From NCBI RefSeq assembly GCF_030269325.1, contig NZ_BSTD01000001.1, forward strand, positions 1 through 64,000: a DNA stretch of 64,000 nucleotides, read 5' to 3'. Positions 53,650-61,932 of the stretch are shown one piece after another. A program made the position numbers and the translations under genes. Under the pieces are notes generated by a model. The model had not been told where the DNA came from. It worked only from the letters and a program-made list of their open reading frames with translations, and ran no database searches. This stretch comes from Amycolatopsis sp. NBRC 101858. Its GTDB lineage: Bacteria > Actinomycetota > Actinomycetes > Mycobacteriales > Pseudonocardiaceae. Every line of letters starts with the position of its first letter. Within the stretch, counting starts at the first letter, position 1.

Positions 53650-54888
53650 TCAGGCGGGTAGGGTGGTGGCTCGGCGGGCGGCGAGGGCCGCGATGACGCG
53701 CGGGAGGCCGGCCGGGTTGAGGGGGTCGATGTCCGTCAGGTCCCGGACGCGGCGCAGGCGGTAGTCGACCGTGTTCGGGTGGACGTGCAGGCGGGCCGCC
53801 GTGAGGCGGCGGTTCGTGTCCAGCTCCAGGTACGTCGACAGCGTCTCGACCAGCTCCGGGTGCGCGTCCAGCGGGGCGAGCGCCGCCGCGAGCCGGTCGC
53901 GGGCCGCGCCCGGGCGGGTCAGCTGGTACTCCATCAGGACGTCGTCGAGGCGGTACAGCCCCGGCGGGCGCCCGAACCAGCGCAGCACGTCCAGCACCTC
54001 GCCCGTCAGCCCCGCCACCTCGCGGACCTCCGGCGGCGCCGCAGTGTCGGCCGCCGCCAGCACGTCGACCCCCGCCGCGCGCCCGGCCGTGTCCAGCAGC
54101 GCCCGCCACTCCGGGACCGCCGACAGCCGCCCGGCCAGCGGCAGCAGCACCAGCCCGCCCGGACCGTCCAGGGACGCGAGAACGCCGTCGCCGCAGGACT
54201 GTTCGAACGCGGCCAGGAACCGCCGCAGCTTCCGGCGGATCGCGATGTCCGCGTCGACGCCCGGGGACACCTCGTCGGCGTGCGGCCCCAGCTCGACGCT
54301 CAGCACCAGGTACCGCGCCGGCAACGTGATCCCGGCGCTGCGGGCGACGACGTCGACCGGGCCGCCGTCGGCCAGCACCGAAAGCAGCGTGCGGCGCGCG
54401 GTGTGCTCCTGCCCGACCTTCGTGCGCAGCTCCTCCAGGTACCCCCGCGTGACGGCCCCGGTGATCGTGCCGACGAACGCGAGCACCCGGTCCGCGACGT
54501 CGAGCACGTCGGCGACGTCCGCGCTGCCCGCGTCGGCCGAGCCGACGGCGAAGATCTCCCGCGCCCCGACGTGGTACGCGGACAGCACGGCCTCCAGCGG
54601 AAAGCCCTCCTCGGCCCGCCGCACCGCGGACGCGCCGATCTGCTGCAGCTCGGCGTCGTTGAGCTGCCGGTCTTCGCGCAGGCTCCGGGCGAACGCGCGC
54701 ACGGCCTGCCGGGTGATCCGCGCGATGTCGCCCGCGAGCTCCTCCACCGGCAGCCGCCGGTAGTCCGCGACGTCGGCCTGGATGCGCGTCAGCACCCGCG
54801 CGATCAGCTCCGGCTCCTCCTGGGTGAGCCGCTCGTGGACGCGCTGGCCGCCGAGCGTCAGGTCACCACCCGGTTTGTGCTCCGTCAC
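53650..54888 (-). CDS. PucR/CdaR-type transcriptional regulator
   Basis: 412 residues. The N-terminal region is alpha-helical (about 1-160, with a RsbRD/GAF-like feel). A GGDEF-like degenerate middle domain follows, and the C-terminal PucR helix-turn-helix closes it: LDTNRRLTAARLHVHPNTVDYRLRRV split around residues 358-383. Such proteins activate catabolic genes in response to a small molecule. The GTG start at 54888 follows AGGGGAT. It diverges from the GDSL esterase gene and may regulate it. Confidence 0.87.
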   Translation of the reverse strand: MTEHKPGGDLTLGGQRVHERLTQEEPELIARVLTRIQADVADYRRLPVEELAGDIARITRQAVRAFARSLREDRQLNDAELQQIGASAVRRAEEGFPLEAVLSAYHVGAREIFAVGSADAGSADVADVLDVADRVLAFVGTITGAVTRGYLEELRTKVGQEHTARRTLLSVLADGGPVDVVARSAGITLPARYLVLSVELGPHADEVSPGVDADIAIRRKLRRFLAAFEQSCGDGVLASLDGPGGLVLLPLAGRLSAVPEWRALLDTAGRAAGVDVLAAADTAAPPEVREVAGLTGEVLDVLRWFGRPPGLYRLDDVLMEYQLTRPGAARDRLAAALAPLDAHPELVETLSTYLELDTNRRLTAARLHVHPNTVDYRLRRVRDLTDIDPLNPAGLPRVIAALAARRATTLPA

Positions 54889-54984
54889 AACCGATCCCCT
54901 CGTTCTCTGCCCGGATTCCCAGTAAACCCGGCCCTCCTCGGTGCCGATGGTGTCACGGAAGCCAACTACGTGGAGGAGGACGGC

Positions 54985-55833
54985 GTGCGAGTGCGGACAA
55001 CGGCGTTCATCACGATCTTGGTCGCGGCTCTGGCGACGACGGCCGGTACGGCGGCGGCGAGCACCGCCGGGGAGTACGTGGCGCTCGGGGACTCGGCCGC
55101 GGCCGGTCCCCTGATCCTGCCCCCGGACCTCTCGTCGCCCGGCTGCCTGCGCTCGCTCACGAACTACCCGCACGTCGCCGCGAAGCAGCTCGGCGTACCG
55201 CTGAAGGACGTCACGTGCTCCGGCGCGACGACCGCGGACATGTACGCACCGCAGTCGACGGAGACCGGCGCGGTCCCGCCGCAGCTGGACACGCTCAATG
55301 CGAGCACGAAGACCGTCACGCTGACCATCGGCGGCAACGACGTCGGCTTGGTCGGCGCGGCGACCAGCTGCATCAACCTGCTGCCCGGCATCAACCCGGA
55401 CTGCGTCGACCGCTACACCGCCGGCGGGCACGACCAGCTGGCCGAGAAGATCGCGGCGTTCGAGCCGACGTGGGGCGCGCTGCTGGACGCGATCCACGCG
55501 CACGCGCCGAACGCGGCCGTCTTCGTCGCCGGCTACGGAACCTACCTGCCGCACAACGGGTGCTGGCCGGTCGCGCCCCTGACCCCGCGCGACGCGAACT
55601 ACATCCAGGGCAGCGTCGACAAGACGAACGCGGCCCTGGCCCGGCAGGTGGCGGCGCACAACGCGCGGTACGTCGACGTCCGGACGGCGTCGATCGGGCA
55701 CGACGTCTGCAAGCTGCCCGGCGTCAAGTGGTTCGAGAGCGTGATCCCGACGTCGGTCGCGGCGCCGCTGCACCCCAATGCGAACGGGATGCGGCACATC
55801 GGCGCGCTGGTGGCTGGGGCGATCAACGGCTGA
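54985..55833 (+). CDS. Secreted SGNH/GDSL-family esterase or lipase
   Basis: 282 residues. The signal peptide occupies about residues 1-23, ending near TAAASTA. Block I is VALGDSAAAG (Ser near residue 32), block III is TIGGNDVG near residue 115, and the catalytic His is in PLHPNANG near residue 262. Cys pairs resemble those of the Streptomyces lipase group. GTG 54985 has GGAGGAGG about 5 nt upstream; the GTG two codons later is possible. The longer upstream frame overlaps the divergent regulator and is not coding. Confidence 0.87.
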   Translation: MRVRTTAFITILVAALATTAGTAAASTAGEYVALGDSAAAGPLILPPDLSSPGCLRSLTNYPHVAAKQLGVPLKDVTCSGATTADMYAPQSTETGAVPPQLDTLNASTKTVTLTIGGNDVGLVGAATSCINLLPGINPDCVDRYTAGGHDQLAEKIAAFEPTWGALLDAIHAHAPNAAVFVAGYGTYLPHNGCWPVAPLTPRDANYIQGSVDKTNAALARQVAAHNARYVDVRTASIGHDVCKLPGVKWFESVIPTSVAAPLHPNANGMRHIGALVAGAING

Positions 55834-55900
55834 GGCGAGGCACCGCGCCGAGCGGGGTCCGGCTGCCGTGACCGGCGATCGGCGGCTGAGGTCGGGGCTG

Positions 55901-55927
55901 GGGCGCCGGCCGCTGGGGCCGGCGCCC
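55901..55927. terminator. Hairpin between convergent genes
   Basis: GGGCGCCGGCC (55901-55911) pairs perfectly with 55917-55927 over a 5-nt loop, between the esterase stop and the end of the minus-strand operon. Confidence 0.75.
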
Positions 55928-55938
55928 GGCCGCCGTGG

Positions 55939-56457
55939 TCAGCGGCTGAAGTCCCAGCGGCTCGCGCCGTGCGGCTCGGCCGAGGCGACCGCGATCGCCC
56001 GGGTGAGCGCGAGCCGATACAGCAGCCACGGCGCCGGTCCGGCGCTCGGCGCCATGAACGGCGCGTTGTACCCGCCGTCTTCGACCGTCGCGGGCCAGCC
56101 GCCTTCGCGGTAGACCGCCGCCACCCGCTCGAGGGTGGCGGGATCGGCGACGTGCTCGGCCTCGCCTTCCATGGTGAGGTCGAGGCCGTTCAGGCGCACC
56201 GAAACGCTGCACGCCGGGTTCGTCGCGAGGTTGCGGGCCCGGCGCGTGCCGGCTCCGCTCACGAAGTACAGCGTGTCGTCGACCCAGATCGCGCCGACGC
56301 CGGCGGCGTGCGGCCGGCCGTCGGGGCGGACGGTCCCGACGAAGAACGTCAGGTTCTCCTTCGGGGTCTGGGTCGCGAGGAGGTCGCGAGCCCGGCTCCA
56401 CGGCAGCGCCGGGTTCCCGTTCTGGTCGAGGTTCTTGGTGCTCGTCGGTTCAGTCAT
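55939..56457 (-). CDS. Pyridoxamine 5'-phosphate oxidase-like / F420-binding split-barrel protein
   Basis: 172 residues, a single split beta-barrel domain. The segment FFVGTVRPDGRPHAAGVGAIWVDDTLYF (given here only as position 39-66, ending in W-V-D-D) and the Arg-rich RRARNLATNP at 72-81 are typical. In this phylum many such proteins bind F420 rather than FMN. It is the last gene of a five-gene operon, starting 2 bp after the LLM oxidoreductase stop. The function in the pathway is unknown. Confidence 0.8.
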   Translation of the reverse strand: MTEPTSTKNLDQNGNPALPWSRARDLLATQTPKENLTFFVGTVRPDGRPHAAGVGAIWVDDTLYFVSGAGTRRARNLATNPACSVSVRLNGLDLTMEGEAEHVADPATLERVAAVYREGGWPATVEDGGYNAPFMAPSAGPAPWLLYRLALTRAIAVASAEPHGASRWDFSR

Positions 56458-56459
56458 GC

Positions 56460-57443
56460 TTACGCGTCGAACGGGACGACGGCGGATCGACACGCGGCGA
56501 GAGTTTTCTCGCCGCCGGGGTCGTTGTCGCTGGTGGCGGGCACGATCGCCAGCTCGTCGATCCCCGCTTCGGCGTACTCCCGCGCCTTCGCGGCGATCTC
56601 CGCCGGCGAGCCCAGCAGGCCCACCGTCGCGATCGCCTCCACCGGCACCGCCGCCAGCAGCTCACGCGGGTGCGGCCGCGTCCGCGCGAAGTCGACCAGG
56701 TCGCCGAACCCCGCCGCGCGGAACATCTCGCCGTAGCCCGGCGCCGCCAGGTAGCCGACCACGCCGCGACGCAGCTGTTCGAGCGCCGCCGGGTCCGGAT
56801 CGACCGCGCCGACCACCCACGCGGCCACCGGCGGCGGCGTGGTTCCCGCGCGCGCAGCCGCCTCCCGCAGCCCAGCGACCAAGGTCGCCGCCGCGGCCGG
56901 GCTCACCAGGTTCACCACCATGCGGTCGGCGTGCCGTGCGGCGACGTCGAGGGCGCGCGGGCCGAACGCGGCGATCGTCAGCGGGGATTTCGGCGCGGCC
57001 AGCCGCAACCGGTACCCCTGGGAACCGACCACCGATCCGTCCACAGTGGACTTCTCGCCGGAAACCAGCTGCCGCACGGCGATCGCCGACTCCGCCAGGG
57101 CGGTCGCGGCCCGGGCCCGGGACCGGCCGTGCCACCCGCGCACCACGACGTCGCTGGACGTGCCGAGCGCGACGCCGGTCGTCCGGCCGGTCAGCGCCGC
57201 GACCGACGCGACGCCCATCGCGATCGTCGCCGGGTCCCGCACCGTCACCGCCAGCGGCCCGAAGGTCAGCGACAGAGACGAAGTCACCGCACCGATCGCG
57301 GTCCCCAGCGCGAACGCGTCCCACGTCGCCATCTCGCCGATCCACAGCTCCGGGTACCCGGCGGCCTCGGCGGCGCGCGCGGTGTCCAGCGCCTCCTCCG
57401 GCGGGCGGTCCTGCCAGAGCCCCAGCGACACCGAAAGCCTCAT
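56460..57443 (-). CDS. LLM-class oxidoreductase, probably F420-dependent
   Basis: 327 residues, luciferase-like TIM barrel. Landmarks are the N-terminal MRLSVSLGLWQD, ELWIGEMATWDAF near residues 33-45, and GTSSDVVVRGWHGR near residues 94-107. The small size and lack of a partner subunit favour the F420-dependent group over FMN monooxygenases. The start overlaps the thiolase stop (ATGA), so it is strictly coupled. It presumably oxidises or reduces an intermediate of the operon's substrate. Confidence 0.85.
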   Translation of the reverse strand: MRLSVSLGLWQDRPPEEALDTARAAEAAGYPELWIGEMATWDAFALGTAIGAVTSSLSLTFGPLAVTVRDPATIAMGVASVAALTGRTTGVALGTSSDVVVRGWHGRSRARAATALAESAIAVRQLVSGEKSTVDGSVVGSQGYRLRLAAPKSPLTIAAFGPRALDVAARHADRMVVNLVSPAAAATLVAGLREAAARAGTTPPPVAAWVVGAVDPDPAALEQLRRGVVGYLAAPGYGEMFRAAGFGDLVDFARTRPHPRELLAAVPVEAIATVGLLGSPAEIAAKAREYAEAGIDELAIVPATSDNDPGGEKTLAACRSAVVPFDA

Positions 57444-58627
57444 GCGGTGACCACCAGGGTGACGACCGTGGTGAACGAGCCGCCGACGTTGAGCGTCAAC
57501 GCCGTACTCGCGCCCTCCACCTGCGTCTCGCCCGCCTTCCCGGTCACCTGCCGCGTGACGTCGTGCAGCATCCGGACGCCGGTCGCGCCGACCGGGTGAC
57601 CCAGCCCGATCAGGCCGCCACCGGGGTTGATCCCGGCCGCGTCGAGGCCGCCGTCGGCGATGAACCTGCCGCCGTCCCCGGGCGGCGCGACGCCGAGGTG
57701 CTCCAGCGCGACCAGCCCGGTGATCGTGAAGCAGTCGTGCAGTTCGACGACGTCGAGCGCGTCCGGCCCGGCCACGCCCGCGCGCTCGTAGGCGTCGACG
57801 ACCGCGCCGCGCAGGTGCGGGAACAGGTACTCGCCATCGGACGCCAGCTTCTCGGCGAGGCCGATGTGGGAGGTCCGGTGGCCGAACCCGGCGATGCGCG
57901 GGAAGCCGCCGCCGAGCCGCTCGGCGAACGCGGGCGAGGCCAGCAGGACCGCCGCGGCGCCGTCGGTGATCCGGCCGCAGTCCTGCTTGCGCAGGCTGCC
58001 CTCGATCACCGGGTTCAGCTCGTCGTCGGGCCCGAACGCGCCGGCCGGGAAGCGCCAGTCGCGGGCCTGGGCGAGCGGATTCCTGGCCGCGCGGTCGAAA
58101 GCGTGCGACGCGAACTGCCCGAGGTGGTCCGGGTCGAGGCCGTAGCGCGAGTCGTACGCGGAAGCAACGTCGGCGAAGAGCGCGGGCCACGGGAACTTCG
58201 CGGCGACGGCTTCGTGCCCGGCCCACGCGGCGGACCCGAGGTGCTCGGCGGCGCGCTGCCCGTCGACGTTGCGCATCAGCTCGACCCCGACCACGAGCGC
58301 CAGGTCGTAGCGGCCCGCCTCGAGGTCGGCGCACGCGGCGAGGACGGCGGTGCTGCCGGACGCGCACGCGGCTTCGTGCCGGGTCGACGGCACGCCGTCC
58401 AGCTCCGGCACCGCGGCCACCAGCAGCCCGCCCAGTTGAGCTTGCCCGGTGAACAGCTCGGCCGCGAGGTTGCCGACGTGCGCGACCCCGACGTCGGCCG
58501 CCGTCACACCGGCGTCCGCGAGGGCGGCGGGCACGACCTCGGCGAACAGCTCGAGGATCCCGCGCCCCTCCTTCGCGTAGTTGCGCGCGAAGTCGGTCTG
58601 CGCCCCGCCCAGCACGAACACGGTCAT
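57440..58627 (-). CDS. Thiolase-family acetyl-CoA acyltransferase (SCP-x type)
   Basis: 395 residues. The nucleophilic Cys is in EAACASGSTA near residue 89. The C-terminal His regions appear as ELHDCFTIT and GLIGLGHPVGATG, near residues 297 and 341. The ELHDCF form in place of the usual NEAF marks the SCP-x/lipid-transfer thiolase branch common in actinobacterial sterol and aromatic catabolism. The start is 4 bp after the ligase stop. Confidence 0.88.
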   Translation of the reverse strand: MTVFVLGGAQTDFARNYAKEGRGILELFAEVVPAALADAGVTAADVGVAHVGNLAAELFTGQAQLGGLLVAAVPELDGVPSTRHEAACASGSTAVLAACADLEAGRYDLALVVGVELMRNVDGQRAAEHLGSAAWAGHEAVAAKFPWPALFADVASAYDSRYGLDPDHLGQFASHAFDRAARNPLAQARDWRFPAGAFGPDDELNPVIEGSLRKQDCGRITDGAAAVLLASPAFAERLGGGFPRIAGFGHRTSHIGLAEKLASDGEYLFPHLRGAVVDAYERAGVAGPDALDVVELHDCFTITGLVALEHLGVAPPGDGGRFIADGGLDAAGINPGGGLIGLGHPVGATGVRMLHDVTRQVTGKAGETQVEGASTALTLNVGGSFTTVVTLVVTA

Positions 58628-58631
58628 GGCC

Positions 58632-60326
58632 TCACTCCAGACTTTCCCTCAGCTGCCGCTTGAGGATCTTCCCCACCGGGTTGCGGGGCAAGGCGTCGGC
58701 GTACTCGAGGCGTTCCGGCAGCTTGAACGCGGCCACCTTCTTCTCGCGCAGGTACGCGACCAGCTCGTCGAGCGACGGCTTCCGCGCGCCCGGCACGACG
58801 ATCGCGCACACCCGCTCCCCCATGACGTCGTCGGGCACGCCGACGACCCCGACGTCGGCGACGTCCGGGTGCCCGGCCAGCAGGCCTTCGACCTCGGCGG
58901 GCGAGATGTTCATGCCGCCGCGGATGACCAGGTCCTTCATCCGGTCGACGTACCGGAGGAACTCCCCGCGCTCCCCGGCGATCTCGAAGACGTCGCCGGT
59001 GCGGAAGTGCCCGTCGTCGTCGAACGACGACGTGTCCAGCGGCTCGCCCTTCTCCCTGAGGTAGCCGGCGAACACCGTCGGCCCCGCGATGTGCAGCTCA
59101 CCGGGCCGCCCGGGTTCGGTCACGTGCTCGCCGGTCACCGGGTCGTGCAGCCGCACCGACGTCCAGCCGGCGACGGGCGTCGACCACGTGACATCCGAGG
59201 CGTAGTTCGGGAAGTAGCTCGCCCGCTGGTCCGGGTCCGGGATGTCGACCGGGCCGGACAGCAGCGCGGTGCCTTCGTTGGAGCCGAAGAAGTTGATGAT
59301 GTCGATGCCGTACCGCTCGGCCCAGGTGCGCACGAGCCACGGCGAGAGCGGCGCCGAGCCGGACCCGATCTTCCGCAGGGCGGCGATGTCCACTCCGGAC
59401 AGGATCTTTTCGTTGTGCAGCAGCATGGTCAGCAACGCCGGTGGCGCCAGCGTGTACGTCACGCGTTCGGCCGCCAGCTGCCCCAGGAACACCGGCAGGT
59501 CGAACGGGTGGTGCGGGACGAACACGGCGCCGGTCAGCAGCCACGGCAGGAACATCCCGCCGATGCCGGCCATGTTCGTCATGGGGAACGGCGACAGCAG
59601 GACGTCGTCGCGGGTCATCCCGGCGGCCTGGGCGCAGCCGGCGGCCGTCGCGAGCCAGTCGCCGTGGCAGCGCGGGACCGCCTTCGGCTCGGCTTCGGTG
59701 CCGGACGTCCAGCAGATCGTGACGCAGTCGTCGACGTCGGTGTCCAGTGTGGACAGGTGGTCGTCCAAAGCAGACTTCTCCGCTGTGGACAGTGGTTCTT
59801 CGGGCCAGGCCAGGGCGCCGGCCGGTTCGTCGTCCCCCCGGGCGACGACGAACCGGACCGACGGCGCCGCAGCGCCTAGCCCAAGGGCCGCCCCGGCGAG
59901 CTCGTGCTCGCCGTATCTGGATGCGGTCACCACCGCGACGGCCCCGGTGCGCCGGCACATCGGACCCATCTCGTGCTCCCGGTAGGACACCGGGAACGGG
60001 GTGACCACGGCACCGAGCCGGACGATCGCGAGGAACGCCTGGACCAGGGCCGAGCAGTTCGGCAGCTGCACGGCCACGACGTCACCTGCTCGCACCCCTC
60101 TGGCGAGCAGGAACGCGGCCAGGACGTCGACACGTTCGTCGAGCCGGTTCCAGGTCCACCGCACCGGGTCGCGTCCGACCAGTGCGGCGGTGTTCGGTGG
60201 ATCGACCAGCGCGAGACCCTCCGGGTCGGCACTGACCCGCTCCTTCACGAGCCGGTCGATCGTCTCCGCACTCCACCATCCCCGCGCCCGGAAATCCCGG
60301 GCGCGACCCTCTCGATGGCATCTCAT
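58632..60326 (-). CDS. AMP-dependent acyl-CoA ligase
   Basis: 564 residues of the ANL family. The phosphate-binding loop is variant: TICWTSGTEAEPKAVPR near residues 202-218. A5-like NFFGSNEGTAL, A7 FRTGDVFE and A8 RMKDLVIRGGMNISPAEVE are clear, and the C-terminal catalytic Lys is in NPVGKILKR. It should activate a carboxylic acid, probably aromatic or branched, to its CoA thioester. The ATG overlaps the oxygenase stop (ATGA). Confidence 0.9.
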   Translation of the reverse strand: MRCHREGRARDFRARGWWSAETIDRLVKERVSADPEGLALVDPPNTAALVGRDPVRWTWNRLDERVDVLAAFLLARGVRAGDVVAVQLPNCSALVQAFLAIVRLGAVVTPFPVSYREHEMGPMCRRTGAVAVVTASRYGEHELAGAALGLGAAAPSVRFVVARGDDEPAGALAWPEEPLSTAEKSALDDHLSTLDTDVDDCVTICWTSGTEAEPKAVPRCHGDWLATAAGCAQAAGMTRDDVLLSPFPMTNMAGIGGMFLPWLLTGAVFVPHHPFDLPVFLGQLAAERVTYTLAPPALLTMLLHNEKILSGVDIAALRKIGSGSAPLSPWLVRTWAERYGIDIINFFGSNEGTALLSGPVDIPDPDQRASYFPNYASDVTWSTPVAGWTSVRLHDPVTGEHVTEPGRPGELHIAGPTVFAGYLREKGEPLDTSSFDDDGHFRTGDVFEIAGERGEFLRYVDRMKDLVIRGGMNISPAEVEGLLAGHPDVADVGVVGVPDDVMGERVCAIVVPGARKPSLDELVAYLREKKVAAFKLPERLEYADALPRNPVGKILKRQLRESLE

Positions 60327-61795
60327 GAACGGAGGTTTTCCAGCTGGTCCGCCCGGACCCAGGTCGCGTGAAAACCGAGCGGAACCCGCTGGGGCAACAG
60401 GACCCTGGCCACGGGTCCGGCAGCGAGCTCGGCGGCGTCGAAGATGTCCAGTTCCGAGCGTCCATCACGCTCGTCCTGCACGAACGTCACCAGGTAACCG
60501 TCCGCCGAATCGACGGATGCGCCATCGCGGGGTGCGAAGGGCGCCTCACTGCCCCACCGACCTGGACCGAACCGGTATTCGGTCTTGGAGCCGGCAAGAT
60601 TGTCGTAGCGCACGAGCCCGTCGAACTTCAGCGTCGACTCGGGCGAGATGTGCACCGCGTAGGAGTACCGGTTCCGCGCGCCGACCCTGCGGGAGTCGAC
60701 GGTCGGGAACTCGGTGTTGGCGTCGTCGAGCGGCGTCTCGCGGCACGCGCCGGTCCGCAGGTCGAAGCGGTAGCGGTGCAGCTGGGCGTCGAGGCGCAGG
60801 TAGGAGAGCATCTTCGCGAGCGGCGTGTGCGCGTCGGCCCGCGGGGCGGGCTTGCGCACGCGGCAGACGTCGAGGATGACCTCGTCGCCCTCTTCCCAGG
60901 CGTTGACGACGTGGTAGATGTAGCACGGGCTCGCTTCGAACCACCTGATCTGGCTACCGTCTCCGTAGCGTGGCAGTACGCCGAAGCGGCTCGGCATCGA
61001 GCGGTCGAAGTGCAGCTTGTGGCGGCCCTGTTTCGCGGCCTGGAGGTCCTGGACCAGCGGCAGGTCCATCAGCACCGCGTAGTGCTCGGTGATGGCCATG
61101 TCGTGCGGCAGGCGCGGGCCGGGCAGCTCGATCTCGGTGCTCTTGACGACCTGGCCGTCGGCGCTGATCACGCCGTAGCGCAGGTAGGGCGGCCGCGGGC
61201 CGTAGTCGAACCAGAACAGCTCGCCGGTGGCCTCGTCCACCTTGGGGTGGGCCATCATGTCGCCGACCAGCGTGCCGAGGAAGTCTTCGGCGCCCAGCGT
61301 CTCGAGCGAGAGCGGGTCGATGCCGTACGGCGAGCCGCACAGGTACCAGGTCGCGAGGACGCGGCCGCGGTGGAAGACGACGTCGGTGTTGGCGTTGTCC
61401 TTGAGGCCCAGGCCGTGGGTGTTGCCGAAGGGGTTGCCCTTCGGGTTCTCCATGACGCCGGTCCAGAGGCCCTTGCCGGCCTCGGACTCGGCCTCGAAGG
61501 CCTTCGTGCGGACCCAGCGGTTGCGGTAGCGCGCCTTGCCGTTCTCCAGGTGGACGGCGTGGATCATGCCGTCGCCGTCGAACCAGTGGTAGCGGCCTTC
61601 CGGGGCGAACCGCGGGTTGGGGCCGTTGCGCAGGTAGACGCCGTTGAGGTCCTTCGGGATCTCGCCGATGACCTGCAGGTCTTCCGCGTCGATCTCGGTG
61701 TCGACCGGGGCGTAGACGCCGAGCAGGTAGGGGTTGGCCTCGCCGGTGTCCGCCGTCCGGGCCACCATCAGCGGCTGTTCGGAGGTGCTGGTCAT
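60323..61795 (-). CDS. Carotenoid oxygenase family dioxygenase (lignostilbene/carotenoid-cleavage type)
   Basis: 490 residues, a seven-bladed propeller with a non-haem iron. The four His ligands are expected in MAHPKVD, LPHDMAI, YHVVNAW and LGFHATWV, all present in order. The family cleaves C=C bonds of carotenoids, stilbenes and phenylpropenes. Grouping with a CoA ligase and a thiolase suggests that cleavage yields an aldehyde or acid that is then degraded, for instance from a lignin-type stilbene or phenylpropanoid; this is inference. GGGAGAAG precedes ATG 61795. It is the first gene of the operon, with a strong promoter at 61844-61872. Confidence 0.9.
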   Translation of the reverse strand: MTSTSEQPLMVARTADTGEANPYLLGVYAPVDTEIDAEDLQVIGEIPKDLNGVYLRNGPNPRFAPEGRYHWFDGDGMIHAVHLENGKARYRNRWVRTKAFEAESEAGKGLWTGVMENPKGNPFGNTHGLGLKDNANTDVVFHRGRVLATWYLCGSPYGIDPLSLETLGAEDFLGTLVGDMMAHPKVDEATGELFWFDYGPRPPYLRYGVISADGQVVKSTEIELPGPRLPHDMAITEHYAVLMDLPLVQDLQAAKQGRHKLHFDRSMPSRFGVLPRYGDGSQIRWFEASPCYIYHVVNAWEEGDEVILDVCRVRKPAPRADAHTPLAKMLSYLRLDAQLHRYRFDLRTGACRETPLDDANTEFPTVDSRRVGARNRYSYAVHISPESTLKFDGLVRYDNLAGSKTEYRFGPGRWGSEAPFAPRDGASVDSADGYLVTFVQDERDGRSELDIFDAAELAAGPVARVLLPQRVPLGFHATWVRADQLENLRS

Positions 61796-61843
61796 CGGGC
61801 TTCTCCCTGGATGTCGGGCTCACCGCGCTGGCTGATGGGGATG

Positions 61844-61899
61844 AGACTATGATTTGTGTAGTCAGGTGTCAATAGGCTTCTTTTGCTGTAGTCAGGTGT
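61844..61899. promoter_or_regulatory. Operon promoter with two TGTAGTCAGGTGT direct repeats
   Basis: On the minus strand, TTGACA (61867-61872) and TAGTCT (61844-61849) are 17 bp apart, the best promoter in the window. The 13-bp sequence TGTAGTCAGGTGT occurs at 61857-61869, inside that promoter, and at 61887-61899, 30 bp away. These are probable sites for the divergent HxlR regulator. Confidence 0.7.
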
Positions 61900-61932
61900 A
61901 CGCTGAGGCAGCGAGTTACAAGGGGGATTTCG

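Noticed and set aside
53237..53764. 175-codon open frame with repeating seven-residue units
   Set aside because: The repeat period is 21 bp, so every frame stays open; codon use and ribosome-binding site do not support translation.
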